From Eulemur rufifrons (lineage: Eukaryota; Chordata; Mammalia; Primates; Lemuridae), in the NCBI RefSeq assembly GCF_041146395.1, contig NC_090990.1, positions 46,200,001 to 46,264,000 of the forward strand: 64,000 nucleotides of DNA, read 5' to 3'. The notes beneath the pieces were generated by a model. It saw only the letters and a program-made list of their open reading frames with translations, had not been told where the DNA came from and made no database searches. The position numbers and the translations under genes were made by a program. This document shows positions 57,563 through 64,000 of the stretch, piece after piece (the first letter of the stretch is position 1; each line of letters begins with the position of its first letter).

Positions 57563-57681
57563 TAGTGTTTTCCAAACTTATTTTACTATGGAAACCTTTA
57601 TTTTATATGTATTTGTATCTTTTATTTGTTTTTGGTGGAGTGTTTTGGGGAATTCTATATAACCCCGTTTGGGAAGCAGTG
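57563..57681. mobile_element. MITE-like hAT relic
   Basis: Left end tagtgttttccaaacttatt and right end 'ccgtttgggaagcagtg' are imperfect inverted repeats (about 11 of 14). Length about 119 bp. Family not named. Confidence 0.55.
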
Positions 57682-58767
57682 ATAAGAACCCCAATGTGGA
57701 GGATGGACCACATGAGATTTTGGAGAATAGCAGATGGGACATCATGGTGGCAACACAGAGAGTATATATTTGGGTAGTATTGGAAGACAATGCTGAAAAG
57801 GTTATTAGAGGCCAGACTTTGAGGGGCTTTAAATACCTACCTAAAGAGTCTTAACTTAATTCTTAAGAAAATCTTGAAATATTGATGGCATTTTTTTTTT
57901 CAGCTGAAAGACACTAACAATCCATCCATTCTTTCCCTACCGTGCTAGTGAATCAAAGTGGAGAAAAAACACCTAGCAAGCATCAGAAATATATGTGCCT
58001 ACAGGAGCCTTACAGGTTATTTAAATAAGTGAAGCACAGTAAGGAATATTAGGGAGCGTGATAAATTTATAAACTCATCTCCAGTTTAAAAGCATTCCTA
58101 TGCAAAATCATCATCGTCATCGTCATAAGTACTGTGCTAGCCAAGCAAAATGTTTGCTGACTAGAATTAGCCTGAGGGCTACTAAGTTGCGACACTTTAG
58201 ATTCAAATGGGAAAAGTTATAATAGTAGTTCTGTTAGGGTAAGTGCTAAGCTGTTATAACAAAGAAACAAACAAATATATATATAGTGGTTAATGCACAT
58301 TGAAACCTATTTTTCTTTTTGGTAACACTCCCAGATGAGGAGCTAAGTTGGCAGAGTGCTTCTGCACAGTGTCCCCGGTTCCTTCTGTCCTATGGCTTTG
58401 CTGTTCCATAGCATTGCCTTTTCATGGTAGAAAGTGTTCTAGCTCATAAAAAGGGGAAGAGAGAGTGTCCAGGGAAGGAATTTCCTTTCAGGCACGTGAG
58501 ATAGGAGCTGACTATGTCATTGCATTCACTTTATGGTTGTGGCCACTCCTGACTGTCCGGGAGGCTGGGAAGTGTGATTTCTAGCTGTCAACCGTGGGTA
58601 TGTGAGAACAGCCTGGAGACTCAACACAGGAGGATATTGCAATGGTTTTTGTTAATTTCTAATGTTCTTCCAGAAAGGTCTTATAAAAAGACCCAATTTT
58701 ACATAAATACGTTGCTGAAAATGTTGGTGTAAAAATGCCTTCCTTGACTGGGGATGGAAGCGTCGGA
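57682..58767. other. Intronic sequence, nothing recognised
   Basis: A short (TCATCG)n-like patch lies near 58108-58124. The frame at 57409-57777 overlaps the MITE-like relic and has no domain. Confidence 0.5.
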
Positions 58768-58862
58768 GAGTAAGGACCTTGTGTTATTTCCTGTTGTATC
58801 CCCAGGTACCAGGACTGTGTTTGCCACATAATGGACATTCAATAAACATTTGTTGGACGAAA
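58768..58862 (+). repeat. L2 3' end fragment
   Basis: 'gttgtatccccaggtaccag' and 'ggacattcaataaacatttg' mark the L2 terminus. Confidence 0.82.
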
Positions 58863-59196
58863 GCAGTAAGCCAAATATTGACTTTGTCTGTATGGATATG
58901 GCAGAAATCGTTGAATGAGCAATGACGACAAAAACAAACAAAAAGCTCAGATTAGGTGTCTGTGTTGAGTAAAGGCAAATGAGCAACACAGGGAAATTTG
59001 GAGCCACAGAAGAAGGCCAACACTATACAAGTTCCATGGCACATTCTTCTCGAACCTCTTTTGGCCTCATCCTTCTTTTCAGCTAAGAGTATATTATTTC
59101 CATGATGATGACAATTCCTTAATGCATAGTGATAAACCAGAGTGACATCACAACCATATTACAAAAGCATTTAAAACCATCTATTTATTCGTCTGA

Positions 59197-59613
<417 letters not shown>

Positions 59614-60064
59614 AGAAGTATTTCAGTCCTATGGTCAGTCTAACACCATATGTAAATCTTTTAGTATTTACTGTAAGCAGACTACCAAATGAATTTTCCT
59701 CTACTGTCATAAAGGTTAATCACACAAACAGAATATATATGTATTTTATTGTTCCCTATATTCTTATTTTAGTAAATGTCTGAATTTTTTGCATTTGTTT
59801 TAATTTAAGGAACTATTCTAATAATAAATATTATTCTAAAAATATAAAAGATCTCAAATATCACCAATGGATGTCAGAATAATTTAAATAATCAAAATAT
59901 CAAAAATCAGACCCAAATTTATAATTTGGCCTTAATGGAGCTGCAGAAACATACCCCCACAAAACAGTTAAAAAAACCTGTTTTTTAAGATGTTCTAAAT
60001 GAAGAGTACAGAGGTAACATATTACTGTATATGAGCTAATAATAATCTACTTTGTGCTTTAGAG

Positions 60065-60180
60065 CTGTGGTCCCCAACCCCCTGTTAGGGCCACAGAGCT
60101 CCACCACTGCCCCCTCCCCCCATGGAAAAATTGTCTTCCATGGAACTGGTCCTTGGTGCCAAAAATATTGGGGACTGCTG
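60065..60180. mobile_element. MER1-like hAT deletion derivative with 8-bp target duplication
   Basis: Left end ctgtggtccccaaccccctg, interior 'ggaaaaattgtcttccatgg', right end 'aatattggggactgctg'. The flanks ctttagag at 60057-60064 and 60181-60188 are a perfect 8-bp duplication, the hallmark of hAT insertion. Same family as 16554-16990 but much shorter. Confidence 0.9.
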
Positions 60181-60214
60181 CTTTAGAGGGCTGCCAAATA
60201 AGGGTATCTTAAGT

Positions 60215-60470
60215 CACTCCTCTGAGTCACTAAATAAATATTTATTACACATCTAAAATAAGGGATTGTGCTGGGCCCTGTGGGCCATGCAAGATAATGA
60301 GACACCAACCTACCCTTCCCCAGTTTGTTGTAGGAGTGCAGAGAGAAGACATATAAACAAATACCTGTCAAATCAGGTGGAAAGAGGCAAGTGACATATG
60401 ACAAGTAGAGCTGAAGTTCTCCTAACATAACAGTATTCACTGAACACACCTAAGATACACTGAGCTGGGG
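60215..60470 (-). repeat. L2-type LINE 3' fragment
   Basis: 'aaataaatatttattacaca', 'gattgtgctgggccctgtgg' and 'acatataaacaaatacctgt' follow the reverse L2 pattern. Confidence 0.6.
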
Positions 60471-62344
60471 AGAAGAGGGAAGATTAAAGGAGCCACATTC
60501 TCATAGGTGTGAGAATAGGCCCAGACGTGCAAGTCTGGAAAAGCCCAGTCCTTGGCCTGTCATTTTACTAGTGATGGAACCCTATTCACCAGGGGAAGAA
60601 TGGAACAGAGATGTGTTCTTTTTGATGAAATCAACTGTGTATTGCAGTTTGCCAACATCCATTAACCATATGAGATTTGATGATTTAGGGCTGAGAGCCT
60701 CTTGATATCCCAACAGGAAAAACAAAAATACCGTCTTGTGTATAGACTTTCTTCCTCAGGTACAAAATTAACTCCGTTTCATGGATATCAAAACTTTGTT
60801 CAGTGGTCAGCCCTCTGGATGGTTTGTTCCCAGCTATCTCTTGCCCTGACCTCTGAACACTTCTGCAAGGTTACCTGTATTCTCTGCAAGTCCTTTTTTT
60901 ACTGTCCTGCATGTTAAAAGGTAGATAGATGTTCAGTTCCTCCATGAAATGAGATTTGGTTCCCATGTAATGACATTTTCCATAATAACTGCTGATATCA
61001 TCGAGGTAAAGAGAGCTGCTTTTCCTAACTACCCATAAAAGAATTTAGCTTTTTCTATTTCTACCTCTCCCAGATAGTCTAATCTCTCCCCGCTGTGAGT
61101 ATGACTGACTCCACAGTATTGAAATCTGTGCTCTAATTGGGAATCCATTGAACAAGACTTCAGTGAATGAACTTTTTTAGCCATTTTATATAAAATGTAA
61201 AAGGATCTGCTCCTCATTTCAATCTCCTATACAATTGCTCTGAACAGTAGTACAGAATTGTAGAGATAGATCACTAAGCAATCTGGCTTTTCATCTAAGG
61301 CATACTTAACAGAAGTGTATATTTTGCACTTTTTTCCTAGAGGCCCTATTCAAAATGTAAATCTTGGGACCTTTCAGGAATGTTTAATGAGCTTACCATC
61401 TGAGGATCTTTTAATGCTAATAACATCTGAATTTGGAATTGCTTAAATTTACCTTTTATTTTCTCTTCCACTTTTCTCTCATTTTGCAATAAAGTAGAAC
61501 AGCCAGATTAGTGTAATTTCCCTGAAAGTCATTTTTATGATTTGGTTTGTGTTAGTGAGAATGAAATATTAATTCACTCAGGTTCACTTAGTAATTACGT
61601 TAGCAATATCACTTTTTCCATCATTTCTTGGGTTTCATTTCTCATTGCTGTCTTCCTATAGAGTTCATCAGTGGGTTTCCAAGTAACTGGTGAAGGAACA
61701 AAAGCAGTTTCATAGCCCTTTGAAGTTACGTGGAGTGTTTACACGGACCTTTCCTTGGGGACACATTATAAACACAAACTAGCCAAGGCTATCTGATAAT
61801 ACTGCAAAGAGATGGTTACATCAAAATTGTGAAATAATTATACTCTTTATTTTTATTTTTCTGGTTATTATACATTCACATATATTTTACCTTATAAATT
61901 ACACACATTCTACTAAGGTAAGCCCTGGGAGGTGGGTTGCTGGCAGGGGAAGGAGGATGAAATTGTTATCTTTGCAGTGACTTTCTCAGGATCACACAAG
62001 ATCTTAGTTTAAGCTTGGGACTCAATCTTTTTTGGAGTGGGCCCTTTTTGTCTGTGGTGGGCAATAATGCTGCCCCTTAACTCTGTTGTTATTTATACTT
62101 GATCTCCCCAACTAGGAACCATGATGATGGCAACAGGACCATCCCCAGGCATTTCTCATTGTCTGTCCCGTCCTGGTACTGTTTAGTTTAGAGGGAATAT
62201 TTGGATAGTTTATTTTAATAGTGTTCCAGTGCAGATTGGCTCAATTTTAGTTTAAACTATATTGCTAGAAATGAGAGAAAAAGACAGAAATCAGAAGTTC
62301 TGTCAAAATTTTTATGGAAAGGAAAAATAAACATAGGTGAGCCC
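60471..62344. other. Intronic sequence, nothing recognised
   Basis: No named repeat or exon-like feature. Frames on both strands near 60702-61217 are short and domain-free. Confidence 0.5.
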
Positions 62345-62349
62345 AACTT

Positions 62350-62880
62350 GAGTTTTCTTCATTCAGAGGCGTCTCAGAGTGCTTACCACCTGCCAGGCAC
62401 TGTGTTAGAACCTGCAGGGCCAAAGACACAGAAGATACTTTCTCGCCTCAAAGGGATCACAGTCTCAGATGAGAAAAAGGCAAAATTACAAATGCAGTGT
62501 GCTAAGTCCTAGGTTAGAGCTATACAGAGTACACTCTGTCAATATTGTGAAAAGAGAAAAGGAGTCTTCCCCAGTGGTGGGGGCAAGAAGGGAAGACTTT
62601 TGATAGAGGTGACAACAAAGCTGAGTCTTAAAGGACAGATAGGAGGTGGCCAAGCGAAGAACAGACAGGAAGGAGGAGCAGTACTGGGGACAGTGGTAAA
62701 CCAGGTCCGGGGAGGAGCATGTAATTCTCTTAGGCCAAGGAGTAGGGCCAAAAGCAAGAGACAGGAGATAAAACATGAGCTTGGAGAACAAAACAGAGGC
62801 TATATCGAGGCCACATGCCATGGGAGAGAGTTTGCACTGCACCCTGAATGCTCTTTGGGGGTCTTTCAAGATTGCTGATA
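62350..62880 (-). repeat. L2-type LINE segment
   Basis: 'cacctgccaggcactgtgtt', 'aaagacacagaagatacttt' and later purine-rich text ('aagctgagtcttaaaggaca') match the reverse L2 layout. Frames up to 138 residues on the minus strand (62486-62902) lie in this repeat. Confidence 0.68.
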
Positions 62881-62914
62881 GGGCAGTGAGCTCTAAACAC
62901 ATTGGATTTATCTC

Positions 62915-63262
62915 AGTTTCTCCAACACCTTGTTCTTTCTTACCTCAGGGCCTTTCATGTGTTAATCCCTCTGGCTGAAGAGCTCTTCCTCCTTTTCCTG
63001 TCTGGCTCCTTAATATTCTTCAGATGTCAGCTTTTAAGAGAGACCTTCTCTGACTTCCCTTTATAAAGCGTTTGCTATTTGTTTTATTCTTATCATTTAT
63101 ACCATTTATAATCTTAAAAATAATTTGTTTGTTTTACATGTTTTCAGCTGTCTCTACTTCTAAACTGTAAATATAGGAAGAGACTGTATCTTGAGCCCCT
63201 AGCACAATGCCTGGCACACAATAGTTGCTCAGTAAATATTCGTTGAATAAATGAATGAATCT
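62915..63262 (+). repeat. L2 LINE 3' segment
   Basis: 'cctcagggcctttcatgtgt', 'tggctgaagagctcttcctc', 'gagagaccttctctgacttc', 'tagcacaatgcctggcacac' and 'tattcgttgaataaatgaat': forward L2, almost to its end. Confidence 0.9.
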
Positions 63263-63887
63263 TCAGATTTGCCTGTTAGTGAGACAAGCTCCAGCTAAAG
63301 AGCGGAGAGTAGATTGGAGCAGAATCCAAGACTGATGATAGAGACATAGTTAGGAGGCTTTTCCATCCAGCTGGTGAGAAGTGGGAAGATCCTGAGCCAA
63401 GGTTGTAGGAGGGAGATGGAGACATACCTAGAGTCAAGAGTCACAGAATCAGTGGGGATTTGTTGGATGTGGAGGATTGTAAGAGGCAGCAGTCAGGGAT
63501 AACGCTAAAACATAGTGGATGGTTCATTGAAACAGGGAACTCAAAAGAGTAAGAACAGGTTTTGGGGGGAGAAGAAAATGAGACCAGCTTTGGATATCTG
63601 GAATCTGAGAAAACCCATGGTCTATCTGGATAGAATGTCCAACACGTACTTGGATCTATGGGTTTGGAACCCAGGAGAAAGATCTTGGCAAAAGATAAAG
63701 ATTTGAGAGACATTTGCCTGTAGATTCATTCGTCTACTTGTTGAACAGATGCTCACTTACTAACTGCTTTGTTTCAGGCGTTAAGGATACAGTGGTGAAC
63801 AAAACAAACATTATTCTAGTTTTCATGTAAATATTACTGTCTAGACTGGTTGCTGATGACATGGAAGTAGATAAAACAACTTAGGAA

Positions 63888-63921
<34 letters not shown>

Positions 63922-64000
63922 ATACAGGGAGAGATGAGCACAGACCCTGGAGAACAACATTTAAGGTGGACAAAAGAAAAGCAGCAACTTGAAGAGGGTG
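63263..64000 (-). repeat. L2 LINE segments, running off the right edge
   Basis: The left part ('tatgggtttggaacccagga' with gaaagatcttgg) and a new tail at about 63725 ('tcattcgtctacttgttgaa', 'acagtggtgaacaaaacaaa') are reverse L2, so at least two L2 pieces abut. Confidence 0.68.
63890..63919. repeat. (AC)15 microsatellite
   Basis: Fifteen uninterrupted AC units, a likely length-polymorphic marker. Confidence 0.97.

Noticed and set aside
62486..62902. 138-residue minus-strand frame
   Set aside because: It lies in an L2-like segment and overlaps several other frames, and no L2 protein motif is kept.

Overview
This window looks like nuclear DNA from a strepsirrhine primate, probably a lemur. 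Its Alu elements carry the strepsirrhine variant sequence (for example 'gctagagtgccgtggc' and 'gtgctaggattacag'), and one copy has the enlarged middle linker typical of those Alus. The AT-rich background, dense MIR/L2 fossils, hAT and Tigger fossils and a 5'-truncated L1 fit any placental mammal; the Alus narrow it to this primate group.

Only one protein-coding exon can be supported: a 66-base exon on the + strand at 15103-15168. It encodes the stretch just after the DNA-binding domain of nuclear factor I A (NFIA). It has a clean pyrimidine tract and AG acceptor, a GTAAGT donor, and phase 1 at both ends. The window therefore appears to be the end of one long NFIA intron (1-15102), the exon, and the start of another long intron (15169-64000). 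The next NFIA exon was not found, so intron 3 runs off the right edge.

The rest is intronic. The left edge holds a Tigger-like DNA transposon end. Positions 6.0-7.3 kb hold two perfect inverted repeats, a diverged direct duplication and an octamer motif, and are the best candidate regulatory stretch. From 13.7 kb on there are six Alus, all antisense to NFIA, four of them with target-site duplications I could read. MER1-like, MER5A-like and MER20-like hAT fossils, two palindromic MITE-like elements, one probable MaLR-type LTR and many MIR and L2 fragments in both orientations fill much of the rest.

The most unusual item is at about 43.83-44.29 kb: a decayed Ty3/gypsy-type RNase H domain on the + strand, with TDAS and TDH motifs still readable, stop codons in frame and an in-frame triplet expansion. 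Other unusual items are a perfect 63-bp tandem duplication (29008-29133), a 14-bp perfect hairpin (6509-6540) and a MIR split by about 446 bp of sequence that I could not assign to a family. No rRNA, tRNA, CRISPR array or bacterial feature was seen. No complete new gene system is visible; the open frames in the window are short and most look like chance or repeat-derived frames.
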